A stretch of DNA of 64,000 bases from Ardenticatenaceae bacterium. Its GTDB lineage: Bacteria > Chloroflexota > Anaerolineae > Promineifilales > Promineifilaceae. This document shows positions 1-8,713 of this stretch, piece by piece. The position numbers were made by a program, and so were the translations under genes. The stretch lies in contig JACKCC010000024.1 in assembly GCA_020634245.1 (NCBI GenBank), positions 52,192 to 116,191 on the forward strand, read 5' to 3'. Numbering within the stretch: the stretch's first letter is position 1; each line of letters begins with the position of its first letter. Below the pieces are notes generated by a model, which was not told the DNA's origin, did no database searches, and saw only the letters and a program-made list of their open reading frames with translations.

Positions 1-1895
1 TGCCGCCGCCCGATTTTGGCGGCAGCGCCTACTTCTTCACCGATGCTGAAGGGATGGCCCGCCTTAACATCCCGCAAGGATTATTCGTGCAGCTGCTGGT
101 GCGGGTAGAGCCATACAGCGAGGAATACGTCCGCGACCGGGCAGCGGCGATTAAGGAGCAGTTGGCCAAGCAGGGCATCGGTATCAGCATCTCTGTATAT
201 CAAAAACCGGAAGAACATTGGGGACGGCCGTTTGTATCCGGTATCACCATTGTTCTGAAAGTGTTAGCCATCGTCTCCCTGTTCACCAGCGTCATCATCG
301 TCATCAACACCACCACGGCCATCATCACCCAGCAAACCGACCAGATTGGCGTCATCAAAGCCATCGGCGGCACAGCCTCGGTGATAACGAAGGTATATCT
401 GGCTGGCGTGCTGGCCTTTGGCGTGCTGGCGCTGCTGTTTTCACTGCCGCTGGGCGTGGTCAGTGCCTTCTTCGGCAGCAAATATTTGTTGACCATCTTC
501 AACATCGACTACGATGTCTTCCAATTTTCCAGCCGGGCTGTGATTTACCAGGTGCTGGCGGCCATTGCCGCGCCGCTGCTGGCGGCGCTGTGGCCGGTTT
601 TAAGCGGGGCGGCCATCTCAGTGCGGGAAGCGATTGCCACCTACGGCCTGGGCGGCGATTTTGGCACGGGCAAGTTGGATCAAGTCGTGGAAAAAATCGG
701 CGAAAAGATTTTGCCGTCGCCTTATTCGGTGGCGCTGGGTAATATGTTCCGCCGCAAAGGACGGCTGGCGCTGACGCAGTTGGTCCTGACGCTGGCCGGA
801 GCGATGTTTTTGATGGTGCTGACGCTGGCCTCGTCGATGACGTACACGCTCAACAATGAGCTGGATCGGCGGCAGTACGACATGCGTCTCTTTTTCTTCA
901 TACCACACCGCTCGGAGGTATTGGAACGCATCGCCGAGGATATTCCCGGTGTGGCCGCCGCCGAACCCTGGTTTTCGGTGACGGGCACGGTCTTGCGCGA
1001 AGGGGAATCGGTGCAGGATACGGGCGGACTGGGCGCCGAGCTGTACGGCGTGCCAGTGGGCAGTGAATTGTACCGGCCGTATATTGTGAACGGCCGTTGG
1101 CTCAACCCCGACGAAACCGACAACGCCGCCGTCATTAGCCAGGAAACGGCCGATTTTAACAACCTGGACTTGGGCGACACGATCACCATCGACCTGGGCG
1201 AGATGGGAACCAGCGACTGGCAGATCGTGGGCACGTATGAGGCTATCACCCCCGACCCGATTACGACGGACCCGATTTATGCCCCGGAAACGGCCGTTGT
1301 CGCCGCCACCCAAAAAACCAATCAAGCCACCCAACTACTCGTCCGCGCCGAAAAGCAAGATGCCAACTCGACAGCCGCCCTCATGCAAGCCCTGACCGAC
1401 AAATTCCAGGAACGGGGCATCAACGTCAACGACTTTTTCAGCCGCACCAAGTCGGAAGACCGGGCGTACGCGGTGAACCAGTTCAGCATCGTCACCAACA
1501 TCATGTTTGGCCTGGCATTGGTCATGGGCGTCGTCGGCGGCATCGGGCTGATGGGGTCACTCTCCATCAGCGTGGTTGAGCGCACGCGGGAGATTGGCGT
1601 TTTGCGCTCCATCGGCGCCGATAATGCCACGATTATGTGGATGTTTGTGATGGAGGGAGTGCTGCAAGGGCTGCTAAGCTGGCTGATGGCCGTGCCGCTG
1701 GGCTTTGTCGTGGCCCGGCCCATGTCGCGCATCTTGGGTCAGACGATTTTGCAGGTGGATTTGGACTTTGCGTTTAATGGAACGGCCGTGCTCATCTGGC
1801 TCATTGCTATCCTCAGCATATCCGTTCTCGCCTCCCTCGTCCCCGCCCACAACGCCGCCCGCATTAGCGTCCGCGAAAGTTTGGCGTACGCTTAA
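1..1895 (+). CDS. ABC transporter permease, FtsX/MacB type (5' end cut by window)
   Basis: The reading frame is open from base 3, so the gene begins upstream of the window and the ATG at 54 is internal. What remains is the C-terminal ~630 residues. It holds an FtsX domain near residues 65-195 (helices around VLKVLAIVSLFTSVIIVINT and a conserved QIGVIKAIGG loop), a long extracytoplasmic MacB-PCD-like domain, and a second FtsX domain at the C terminus with the matching loop REIGVLRSIGA. The family moves lipoproteins, peptides or antibiotics across or out of the membrane with a separate ATPase. It is a paralogue of the 804-residue permease at 27252-29666, with the same domain order and near-identical loop motifs. 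Its ATPase is presumably upstream, outside the window. Substrate unknown. Confidence 0.9.
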   Translation, partial: PPPDFGGSAYFFTDAEGMARLNIPQGLFVQLLVRVEPYSEEYVRDRAAAIKEQLAKQGIGISISVYQKPEEHWGRPFVSGITIVLKVLAIVSLFTSVIIVINTTTAIITQQTDQIGVIKAIGGTASVITKVYLAGVLAFGVLALLFSLPLGVVSAFFGSKYLLTIFNIDYDVFQFSSRAVIYQVLAAIAAPLLAALWPVLSGAAISVREAIATYGLGGDFGTGKLDQVVEKIGEKILPSPYSVALGNMFRRKGRLALTQLVLTLAGAMFLMVLTLASSMTYTLNNELDRRQYDMRLFFFIPHRSEVLERIAEDIPGVAAAEPWFSVTGTVLREGESVQDTGGLGAELYGVPVGSELYRPYIVNGRWLNPDETDNAAVISQETADFNNLDLGDTITIDLGEMGTSDWQIVGTYEAITPDPITTDPIYAPETAVVAATQKTNQATQLLVRAEKQDANSTAALMQALTDKFQERGINVNDFFSRTKSEDRAYAVNQFSIVTNIMFGLALVMGVVGGIGLMGSLSISVVERTREIGVLRSIGADNATIMWMFVMEGVLQGLLSWLMAVPLGFVVARPMSRILGQTILQVDLDFAFNGTAVLIWLIAILSISVLASLVPAHNAARISVRESLAYA

Positions 1896-1969
1896 CAGCT
1901 TACTTGAACCCATGCCATAATGAATAAACAGTTCTTTAAGAAATCCAATGATGATTAATCAAGAGAGAT

Positions 1970-2244
1970 TTAAATTTTCCATTCATCTTCCAAAACACCC
2001 AAATTTTGACTAACAATTAACCCCTTTGTGTGTGGTTTTTGTTGACGTAGAAATTCTTCACGATGAATCGTTAACGACAAATAAACCAATGCGGCACGCG
2101 CCAATTTTAGTAACCGGAGAGCTTTGATTTCGAAATCCAGGTGATACAAAGAAAAAGCCAAATCATCTCTAAATAATGAATATGATGTGGATTCCACTTC
2201 ATTATCATTCGTGTTTGATCCACCCCGCCCAAAAGATTCACTAT
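1970..2244 (-). pseudogene. HEPN (LA2681-like) gene, C-terminal fragment
   Basis: On the minus strand this is the tail of a broken gene whose other parts lie at 4648-4997 and 6629-7172. A GTG at 2197 could begin a 75-residue ORF, but the frame stays open upstream to the edge of the insertion sequence at 2245. It reads through SESFGRGGSNTND before DDLAFSLYHLDFEIKALRLLKLARAALVYLSL. That helical stretch resembles the C-terminal helix of LA2681-type HEPN proteins, recalled from memory and not searched. Deleting the ISH3-like element with one ACTAT duplicate and the IS630 element with one TA leaves this piece one base out of frame with the middle piece, so there is also a small indel. Confidence 0.6.
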
Positions 2245-3504
2245 CAGTAGATCGAAATCAAACCTCCAAAGGGATATGAATAACCAAAGAAAACCCCAAC
2301 CGCTGCTTAATCATTTCCCACAGCCAAAGACGCCAACGAGCTAATGGGAGTAAGTGATGCAAAACCGTGCGTGGACCGGGCTTAGGCGCAAACAAATAAG
2401 CCCATTTAACATATTGCCACAGGTTAAGCCAAAGAAATGCCAACGCCACCAGGAAGAAACGGAAGGTTGCTATCTTGCAAGTTGTGCGCGCTCGCACTGT
2501 ATTCATCAGTCGGTAGCTGGTTTCGATGCCAAAACGGCGACGATATTCTTCAGCGATTTGGGCTGGTTGTCGTTTGAGCGCCCCGATCACGATGTAGGCG
2601 AAATGAAAAACACCCTTGCGTTTGTATTTGCCCTGGCTGTATTTGCAAACGATATACAGCGGCAGCGTTTCTTGGTCATAAATAGTACTCCGGCGTTCAT
2701 AAGTAGTCGTGTAACTCTTCCGTCCCACCAACAAAGCCCGCGAACCGCCTTGTTTGCCGCGAACGACCAGAGGAAGAATTGTGGGAAACGATTGTTTTTT
2801 CAAATAGGCGACCATTCCATTATTGTCAAACCCCCTGTCCAAATACAATCGTTTGATACGCAATCCCAACTCTCGTCCGTGTGCCAACAGGCGTTCGACC
2901 ACATCTTGCGCTTTTTCTCCCTGGCACATCAAGACGATAGCCAGGGTATATCGCTTGTTCTTCTTGACCACATACAAGGTGGCGAATACGTAGAAGTGGG
3001 TGGTGCCGCTTTTGGCGCGTCCCCGACGGACATAGGGGTCGTCTTCTGCATGCTGTCCGTGATAGGGAATTTCGGTCAGGTCAATTGCTGCAGGCAGTTT
3101 GCTTTTGAGCAACTTGCGTGGCAACTTGGCGGTCAGCAGTTTGTTGAGTTGCTTTTCTACATCTGGCAACTCTCCCATATTTTTCAGCATCGCTTTGACT
3201 TGTGTGCGTACTGTTGTCCCGCTAGGCGCTTCTTCCAGAAGTTGGCTGGCCATTTCAATGCTGATACGCTCGACAGAAGCAGCCACCAATACGTCCCAGA
3301 TGTCTTGGGCGGTGTAATCCCGGTTTTTCATATCCAATTGGAAATGTTCTTGCAACGTGGCACTAACCAATTGATAAACATCTTGTGCCGTCAGTTGCTT
3401 GTTGTTACTATTCTGTTTAGCCACTTTGAGTCCTCCATTGTGAGAGATTGAAGGATTCATCGTGGCACTTTTTGTTAATTTTGTCTACTCATTTCGATCT
3501 ACTG
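2245..3504 (-). mobile_element. ISH3-like insertion sequence with intact ends
   Basis: The ends are perfect 14-bp inverted repeats, CAGTAGATCGAAAT at 2245-2258 and its complement at 3491-3504. They are flanked by a 5-bp direct repeat ACTAT at 2240-2244 and 3505-3509, a clean target-site duplication. The element is 1260 bp with a single minus-strand transposase that fills it almost end to end. Length, duplication size and transposase motifs fit the ISH3 family. It lies inside the broken HEPN gene. Confidence 0.85.
2258..3460 (-). CDS. Transposase, ISH3-like
   Basis: A 400-residue DDE transposase. The likely catalytic residues are the Asp of AIDLTEIPYHG (about residue 147), the Asp of LYLDRGFDN (about 211) and the Glu of RRRFGIETSYR (about 318). 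The RFGIETSYR signature is typical of ISH3 and related archaeal/bacterial elements. A helical N-terminal ~120 residues probably binds the ends. The stop codon overlaps the terminal inverted repeat. The frame is intact, so it may be active. No strong Shine-Dalgarno was seen at the chosen ATG. Confidence 0.85.
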   Translation of the reverse strand: MNPSISHNGGLKVAKQNSNNKQLTAQDVYQLVSATLQEHFQLDMKNRDYTAQDIWDVLVAASVERISIEMASQLLEEAPSGTTVRTQVKAMLKNMGELPDVEKQLNKLLTAKLPRKLLKSKLPAAIDLTEIPYHGQHAEDDPYVRRGRAKSGTTHFYVFATLYVVKKNKRYTLAIVLMCQGEKAQDVVERLLAHGRELGLRIKRLYLDRGFDNNGMVAYLKKQSFPTILPLVVRGKQGGSRALLVGRKSYTTTYERRSTIYDQETLPLYIVCKYSQGKYKRKGVFHFAYIVIGALKRQPAQIAEEYRRRFGIETSYRLMNTVRARTTCKIATFRFFLVALAFLWLNLWQYVKWAYLFAPKPGPRTVLHHLLPLARWRLWLWEMIKQRLGFSLVIHIPLEV

Positions 3505-3530
3505 ACTATGCAATTTTATACTGAACACGG

Positions 3531-4565
3531 TCATAAACTGACATTTTCAAAGGTCTGAAAGTTGAGCGTGAGTAGGCTGGCTAACTGGTCTTTGAAAGTA
3601 CCAGACACGTCGGCCAGGCAATCTTCAATCGCCTGCCGGAAGTCGGCAAACTTCTCGTAGTATTGGGAATAGAGACATTGCTTTTTGACAAACTTCCACA
3701 GGCGCTCAATTAGGTTTAGATTAGGCGAGTAAGGCGGTAAGAAAAGGAGTTCGATACGCAAGTCGGCGGCCAATTGTTTAATGAAATGGCAATGTTGATA
3801 CCGGGCGTTGTCCAGGACAACCGTGATGGGCAAGTCAGCAAAAGAAGCGGCTAATTGATAGAACAAGGCGGCGACGGAGTGGGCATTGATGTAACTGGTG
3901 TTGGTGACCGTCACTAACTGTCGAGTGGTGGCGTGCAGTGCACCCAAAACATTGAACCGTTGCCGACCAGCTGGGGCTTTGATGAAGTGGCGGACAAAAG
4001 ACCAAAGGAAGCCAAGGAAGGGCTGCAAGACAAAATGAGCAGCATCGACGAAAAACAAGTGGCGCTGATTGGCCTGGGCATCAGCCAGACGCGGCGTCAG
4101 TTCCTCATCCAGGAACTCCTGTTGTTTCTCTGGGTCAGCCTTAGCCGGTATCTGACCCACTTTACGCCGCTTCAGCCCCAGCTTTTTCAGAAACTCCGCC
4201 ACCTGGGTTGGACTACGGCGCAAACCGGTCAGTTTTTCGATACGGGCCACAGCTTCATCAATGGTCGCTGGCGGTCGCCGCTCGAATTCCTGACGCAGGC
4301 TATCCTGGTGGTCATCCAGGTCGCTCTTGGGCTGGTGAAAGTTCAACTCTTTGAGTGTCTCAATCCCGCCTTGTTGATACATCAGGAGATACTCGCGCAG
4401 CGTCGCCTGGCTGATACGCACGATGCGACCGATTTCCTGGTGCGACAGACCCAGCGCTTTCAAATACACCACTTCCATTCGTTGTCGTACCCGAGGGTGC
4501 GGATGGTGGGTACGTTCGTGATGTAACTGGTTAATGGTTTCTGGTGCGAATTGGAGTTTAATCAT
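3531..4565 (-). CDS. Transposase, IS630 family
   Basis: A 344-residue protein starting at MIKLQFAP. This ATG has GAGGA five bases upstream, and a longer frame from 4631 has no such site. An N-terminal helix-turn-helix (GLSHQEIGRIVRISQATLREYL) is followed by a second winged-helix-like segment and a DDE nuclease: Asp in FFVDAAHF, Asp in VVLDNARYQH, and Glu in LPPYSPNLNLIERLWKFVKK, the IS630 hallmark. Single frame, intact, with no programmed frameshift. Confidence 0.92.
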   Translation of the reverse strand: MIKLQFAPETINQLHHERTHHPHPRVRQRMEVVYLKALGLSHQEIGRIVRISQATLREYLLMYQQGGIETLKELNFHQPKSDLDDHQDSLRQEFERRPPATIDEAVARIEKLTGLRRSPTQVAEFLKKLGLKRRKVGQIPAKADPEKQQEFLDEELTPRLADAQANQRHLFFVDAAHFVLQPFLGFLWSFVRHFIKAPAGRQRFNVLGALHATTRQLVTVTNTSYINAHSVAALFYQLAASFADLPITVVLDNARYQHCHFIKQLAADLRIELLFLPPYSPNLNLIERLWKFVKKQCLYSQYYEKFADFRQAIEDCLADVSGTFKDQLASLLTLNFQTFENVSL

Positions 4566-4647
4566 CTTGTCCTCTGATTGGCAAAAATGACAAAGTATAT
4601 CTTTCCCGACCTGTTTGCCAATCATAATCAAAATTGAAATGTCACTC
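3536..4647 (-). mobile_element. IS630-family element at a TA site
   Basis: The transposase at 3531-4565 is flanked by imperfect inverted ends (TGACATTTTCAA near 3539, TTGAAATGTCA near 4634). Each abuts a TA dinucleotide (3534-3535 and 4648-4649), the expected IS630/Tc1 target. With these boundaries the stop codon lies just outside the left end, so the exact left boundary is uncertain by a few bases. Only 26 bp of host sequence separates it from the ISH3-like element's right target duplicate. Confidence 0.75.
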
Positions 4648-4997
4648 TATGCCCGTGCTGGGTATAGATACTTATGTTCTAAATGATTGCGAATATCAGC
4701 AAGGTTGTGCGCATCAGGTTCTGTAGAGTTTTTAAATCCCTCTTTATCTTCATATAAATCTTTACTAAGCCAAAACAACCCCCGCAAAGGCCAATTTTGA
4801 CGATCCTTAAACTCAGACTTTAATCCTTTGTTTCTCTGTTGGTTTGTGTACCAAATTGTCCTGAAATTCACTCTCGTTTCTGGTATTTTTAGAGCTAAGT
4901 AAGCGTTGAGAAAGTATGAAATTTTATCAAACAAGGAATACGTCATCCGAAAGGCGACTTTGATCCTCTCAGAAGCTAGTGAATAGAGGGGCGGAAT
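4648..4997 (-). pseudogene. HEPN (LA2681-like) gene, core HEPN fragment
   Basis: This minus-strand piece lies between the IS3 and IS630 elements. From the IS3 edge the frame reads IPPLYSLASERIKVAFR and runs into MTYSLFDKISYFLNAYLALK, ending in LADIRNHLEHKYLYPARA. RNHLEH is the R-x4-H motif of the HEPN RNase fold, in the position expected for the LA2681-like family. ATG at 4946 is internal, not the original start. This frame does not join the N-terminal fragment across the IS3 site, and a linker that I recall as roughly 150 residues in relatives is missing. A deletion therefore accompanied or preceded the insertion. Confidence 0.65.
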
Positions 4998-5117
4998 GTG
5001 TCAATAGTTTTGAGACACGAAAACCGATAAATTAGTGAGCAATCTCTCGCTCACCGGGCTGATGGATAAGGGGATAACTCTCCGCTGCGCTGCGAGTTAC
5101 CCCCTTACCCACAGCCT

Positions 5118-6122
5118 CTACGACGACTGACCATCCCTCTCCAGAGGGGGATTAATCCAGACGGCCGTTGGCAACTTCGGGGCAACGGGCTGACCCTGCA
5201 CAAAGCGTTCTGGATACTTCTCAAAAGCGGCCGTTAACACCGCTTGACGCTTGACCCTCAATTCAGCAGCCTGTCCATAATGAACCGTGGCCGGGGTCAT
5301 CAGGCCCAGGCTGGTATGCCGGTGCTCATGGTTGTACCAATGGAAGAACGGCCGCGCCCAGGTGCGGGCATGGTGTAGAGAGCCAAACCGGTCAGGATAA
5401 TCCGGACGGTATTTCATCGTTTTGAACTGCGCCTCAGAAAAAGGATTGTCATCGGAGGTGTAAGGTCGGGAATGGCTCTTGCCCACCCCCAGGTCGGCCA
5501 GCAGCAGGGCCAACGTCTTGCTAGTCATGGAACTGCCCCGGTCAGCATGGAGAACCAACTGTTCTGGTTCAATCCCCTGTTTGGTGCAGCTGTCGGCCAC
5601 CAACTGTTTGGCCAATGATGCCAGTTCCCGCTGAGCGATCAGGTAACCGACCACATAGCGGCTGAAGATGTCAAGAATGGTGTACATGTAATAGTAGACG
5701 TGGGGCACAGGCCCCCGCAGCTTGGTGATGTCCCACGACCACACCTGATTAGGAGTCATGGCCACCAGTTCTGGTTTCTTGTAGACTGGATGCCGTTTCT
5801 GGTTACGCCGTTCGTGTACCTCAGCGTTTTGCCGCAGGATACGATACATCGTGCTCGCCGAGCAGAGATATTCCCCCTCATCCAGCAGTGTGCCATACAC
5901 CTGGCGCGGCGAGCTGTCCACAAAGCGCTCACTGTTGAGCATGGCCCGCACCGCTTCCCGTTCCGCCGGTGGCAGCGCTCGTGGTGATGGGGTTACTGCC
6001 TTCGATTCCCGAACTGGCTTTTCCTGCTGCTGCCGGTAGTAGCTGCTACGGGGATAGGCCAGGTGGCGACATGCCTCCTGCGTGCTGGTCTGTTCAGCCA
6101 ATTCGGTCACATTCTCTCTCAC
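5118..6122 (-). CDS. IS3 transposase OrfB (integrase core)
   Basis: A 334-residue DDE integrase. The N-terminal HTH_21-like region contains LAYPRSSYYRQQQ. The rve core has Asp in VWSWDITKLRG, Asp in LVLHADRGSSMTS and Glu in NPFSEAQFKTMKYRPDYP, followed by WYNHEHRHTSLGLMTPATVHYG, the typical IS3 C-terminal box. Its ATG overlaps the orfA stop by 4 bp (ATGA), so it may be made by translational coupling as well as by frameshifting. Intact. Confidence 0.92.
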   Translation of the reverse strand: MRENVTELAEQTSTQEACRHLAYPRSSYYRQQQEKPVRESKAVTPSPRALPPAEREAVRAMLNSERFVDSSPRQVYGTLLDEGEYLCSASTMYRILRQNAEVHERRNQKRHPVYKKPELVAMTPNQVWSWDITKLRGPVPHVYYYMYTILDIFSRYVVGYLIAQRELASLAKQLVADSCTKQGIEPEQLVLHADRGSSMTSKTLALLLADLGVGKSHSRPYTSDDNPFSEAQFKTMKYRPDYPDRFGSLHHARTWARPFFHWYNHEHRHTSLGLMTPATVHYGQAAELRVKRQAVLTAAFEKYPERFVQGQPVAPKLPTAVWINPPLERDGQSS

Positions 6123-6559
6123 GATTCGTCTCCGGTTTCCTGTTCCAGGGTAATCCCCAGTATCTCGGAGAGTTTTTTTTGCGCCTCGATAATCAGTTCC
6201 GCTTTTTCCACCTGTCGGCTCAGTCGGGCATTTTCCCGGCGTAGCCGGCGCATCTCTTCGGCTTCAGAATTGCTTTTCGGCCCTCGTTTCCGAGGTGCCA
6301 ACCCCGCCAGTTGTCCGGCTTCTTGCTGCCGTCGCCAGGTGGTCAGGTGGGATGAATACAACCCTTCCCGGCGCAACAATCTGCCAATACCTCCCGGTTG
6401 CTCCCGGCACTTTTCAGCTTCTTCCAGAACCCACAGTTTGTAGGCGGCCGTGAAGGTGCGTCTTTCTGCTTTGGGCGTCCGGGGCAGTACCTCTGGATCA
6501 GGCCGGTTGTCGGCACCTATGCCATTTTTGTTGAGTTTCTCTCCATTCTTTTGTGTCAT
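6119..6559 (-). CDS. IS3 transposase OrfA (HTH and leucine zipper)
   Basis: A 146-residue protein from ATG at 6559, preceded by GAGGA five bases upstream. The helix-turn-helix region RRTFTAAYKLWVLEEAEKC..LLRREGLYSSHLTTWRRQ is followed by a coiled coil (EEMRRLRRENARLSRQVEKA) that in IS3 elements mediates multimerisation with OrfAB. It is transcribed with orfB. Confidence 0.88.
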   Translation of the reverse strand: MTQKNGEKLNKNGIGADNRPDPEVLPRTPKAERRTFTAAYKLWVLEEAEKCREQPGGIGRLLRREGLYSSHLTTWRRQQEAGQLAGLAPRKRGPKSNSEAEEMRRLRRENARLSRQVEKAELIIEAQKKLSEILGITLEQETGDES

Positions 6560-6628
6560 GATGTTCCTCTTCGCCCTCAAATTCTACACTAAATTCTGAG
6601 TATGAAGTGTCCCACCCTATATTGACAC

Positions 6629-7172
6629 AATGGGCTAATGCCATACCAAACAAAGGATTTATTGCAATCGCACGACCCCAATACTCGATAGCTTCTACAA
6701 AACGACCAACCGTATTGTATAGGTTAGCTAAATTAGTATAAATTTGACATCGGCGAGTCTCTGGCAACTCATTAAAACCATCTTCACCTAATGCTGCTCG
6801 CAGATGAAAAATCTGTTTTTCTGTTTCCTCTTGCTCCCAATCCCAAATATCTATCTCAACAATACTCTTGTCTTCTTTTACTCCTACCTGAGTGACTGCA
6901 TTTCGAAGATGAGCAATATTAGCCCAAATATTGGAGCTAAAGTAATGCAGTAATGCTCGCTGTTGACTCATTAATTCTTGTGTTGCTAGGTTTCCAGCCC
7001 AAGTTTGGGCACGTGCTAATCCTTCGTCACGCCTTAAATCCAGAGAGAGATCAATCAATTGCCCCAAATACTCCATGGACTGAGTATATGGTAAATTCAT
7101 AAGTTTTTCCGATGACATTAGAAGGTTCCATATTTCTTCCAAGTTTTTATGAATTGGATTTAGATCGGTCAT
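6629..7172 (-). pseudogene. HEPN (LA2681-like) gene, N-terminal TPR fragment
   Basis: Start ATG at 7172, with about 181 native residues before the IS3 element. The frame then runs into IS DNA and stops at 6498. The part is helical, with a TPR-like end (RCQIYTNLANLYNTVGRFVEAIEYWGRAIAINPLFGMALAH). In LA2681-type proteins a TPR region precedes the C-terminal HEPN domain; that is family knowledge, and the match here is my own recognition. It lies 60 bp downstream of mazF on the same strand, so toxin and HEPN genes may once have been co-transcribed. The AT-rich composition contrasts with the GC-rich metabolic genes nearby. Confidence 0.6.
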
Positions 7173-7232
7173 TTACTTGTACCTATTGAATCTAAAATTT
7201 CCCGCTATACAGATCGTTTATTAATAAACACA

Positions 7233-7577
7233 TTAAGGGTTTTGATATACGGCCGCATCCAAAATCCCCAGTACGTCCATCACCGTTTCGTCAGGCGCTT
7301 TCTCGACGAATTTGATTTCCCGGCTGACAAAATCGACCGACTTGACCTGTTCTACCATAATGAAACCGGTCAGTGACGATTGAGGGAGTACGCTGATGTG
7401 GAAGGGAATGCCTCGATTTGTATTCGTAATCGGGCAAACGATAGCCAGGCCAGTATGCTTATTAAACAGGTAATTGCTAATGACAATCGCTGGCCGTCGC
7501 CCTTTTTGCTCGTGGCCAGACTGCGGATCGAAGGTCAAAATGACAAAATCGCCTTTGGCAGGAATATAAGCAGCCAT
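7233..7577 (-). CDS. mazF: MazF/PemK-type mRNA interferase toxin
   Basis: A 114-residue protein of the usual MazF length. The N terminus YIPAKGDFVILTFDPQSGHEQKGRRPAIVIS carries the conserved beta-strand and the GRRPA(I/L)V motif that binds RNA. CPITNTNRGIPFHI and SLTGFIMVEQVKSVDF are the other family blocks. It cleaves single-stranded RNA at short motifs and is held inactive by the antitoxin encoded just upstream. The ATG directly follows the antitoxin stop with no gap, so the two are coupled in translation. Confidence 0.92.
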   Translation of the reverse strand: MAAYIPAKGDFVILTFDPQSGHEQKGRRPAIVISNYLFNKHTGLAIVCPITNTNRGIPFHISVLPQSSLTGFIMVEQVKSVDFVSREIKFVEKAPDETVMDVLGILDAAVYQNP

Positions 7578-7826
7578 TTACCATTCTTCCTTGCCTTGCG
7601 GCTCGCCCCAATCTACTTCTTCAACCAGATAATCTGCCGGCATTTCCGCGACGAGCTTGTGAATATCAAATTTGTTACGCGCTTTGTAAACCGGTTCAAC
7701 GATTATTTTGCCATCCTTGACCGAGATGGATACTTCATCCCCAACATGAATATCAGCTTCTTCAAGAATTGTCTTAGGGAATCGCAACCCTTGACTGTTA
7801 CCCCATTTTTGAACTTTTGTCAGCAT
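7578..7826 (-). CDS. mazE: MazE/AbrB-type antitoxin
   Basis: An 82-residue SpoVT/AbrB swapped-hairpin antitoxin. MLTKVQKWGNSQGLRFPKTI is the typical DNA-binding start, and an acidic C terminus (EEVDWGEPQGKEEW) would wrap the toxin. A GTG nine bases upstream could give three more residues, but AGGAG sits 8 bases before the ATG at 7826, which decides the start. It presumably autorepresses through the palindromes just upstream. Confidence 0.92.
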   Translation of the reverse strand: MLTKVQKWGNSQGLRFPKTILEEADIHVGDEVSISVKDGKIIVEPVYKARNKFDIHKLVAEMPADYLVEEVDWGEPQGKEEW

Positions 7827-7837
7827 ATACCACACTC

Positions 7838-7875
7838 CTATACAAAACCGATCGGTATAGCCCTAGTATATACTA
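7838..7875 (-). promoter_or_regulatory. Candidate mazEF operators
   Basis: Upstream of mazE are two symmetric sequences: CTATAC (7838-7843) paired with GTATAG (7855-7860) around the palindrome ACCGATCGGT, and the 12-bp palindrome TAGTATATACTA (7864-7875). AbrB-type antitoxins bind such sites to autoregulate. The function is inferred from position. Confidence 0.5.
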
Positions 7876-7914
7876 ATTCGAAGGTGAAGATCAACTTTTG
7901 CTATACCGTTTCCC

Positions 7915-8706
7915 CTAAAACGCTTCCAACGTCCCCCGCCGTTTGGCCTGTTGTTCAAACCAATGAAATAAAGAAAACCCAACCAGCGCATACGCCAGTC
8001 CTACAAAGAATTCGCCAGCCAAAAGAGGCAGCAGTTCCGGCCAGCCCGCACCGGCAACTGCCGTTCGGGCAGCAACAATACCCCGCGTCAATGGCAAATA
8101 CGAAGAAACCGTTTGTGCCCACTGAGGAAGCGTATCGAGCTGAACATTCGCGCCGGAAAAAATCCACAACAAAACAAACAAAGTGTTGTTTACAAACATG
8201 ACGTTGCGGGTCATCAAGCCCAGACAACCTAAAACCAGGCCCAGTCCCGACGTGCTCAGGCTGGTCACAATGACGATGAGCGCCAACGCCGGCAGATTGG
8301 CCCGACTGAGATTCAAGTGAAAAAGAATAACACCCCAGCCAAAACCAATGACAATCCCCAGAATCCCGTCCAAAATGTGCATGAACGCCCGGCCCAGGAA
8401 CAACAAAAGACGATTGGCCGGTGTACCAAAGAGATAAATCAATGTACCGCCATTGCGATCGCCATCAACACTCATCGAAACGCCATAAATGCCGCTCAGC
8501 GTCACCGTCAGCATGGCATTACCCACCACATAAAAAGAGGCGTTGTCATTACCCGACGCATATTTGCCCAGCAAAACAAAAAAGAGCATGTACATCAACG
8601 GATTGACAACCTTGGTGGATAAATAAAAGGCCGGCCGCAGCCAGGCAAACAGGGCAATGTAAGAAAAGTATGCTCCGTGAAAAAAGAGACGAATGCTTTT
8701 GACCAT
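7915..8706 (-). CDS. ABC-2 type transporter permease
   Basis: A 263-residue membrane protein with six predicted helices (for example VVNPLMYMLFFVLLGKYA, ILGIVIGFGWGVILFHL, ALIVIVTSLSTSGLGLVLGCLGLM). It matches the ABC-2/DrrB/NodJ permease family, which exports lipids, polysaccharides or drugs. It is the last gene of a three-gene minus-strand operon with the permease at 8788-9582 and the ATPase at 9579-10550. The substrate cannot be deduced. Confidence 0.85.
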   Translation of the reverse strand: MVKSIRLFFHGAYFSYIALFAWLRPAFYLSTKVVNPLMYMLFFVLLGKYASGNDNASFYVVGNAMLTVTLSGIYGVSMSVDGDRNGGTLIYLFGTPANRLLLFLGRAFMHILDGILGIVIGFGWGVILFHLNLSRANLPALALIVIVTSLSTSGLGLVLGCLGLMTRNVMFVNNTLFVLLWIFSGANVQLDTLPQWAQTVSSYLPLTRGIVAARTAVAGAGWPELLPLLAGEFFVGLAYALVGFSLFHWFEQQAKRRGTLEAF

Positions 8707-8713
8707 GTTTTTC

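Larger units (their letters stand above)
4998..6628 (-). mobile_element. IS3-family element
   Basis: The left end starts GTGTCAATA at 4998. The right end, read inward from 6628 on the minus strand, starts GTGTCAATA too, and both have a second block (GAGACAC/GGGACAC) about 15 bases in. A 3-bp duplication AAT flanks it (4995-4997, 6629-6631), the usual size for IS3. It carries two overlapping frames, orfA and orfB. Between orfB and the left end (about 5035-5117) lie short hairpins with no further gene. Confidence 0.85.

Noticed and set aside
3933..4526. A 197-codon plus-strand frame inside the IS630 element
   Set aside because: Antisense to a transposase with complete catalytic motifs; no independent signal.
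4995..6631. Treating the AAT duplication as proof that the HEPN gene was whole before IS3 insertion
   Set aside because: The flanking fragments do not join in frame and a linker is missing; a 3-bp match can arise by chance.
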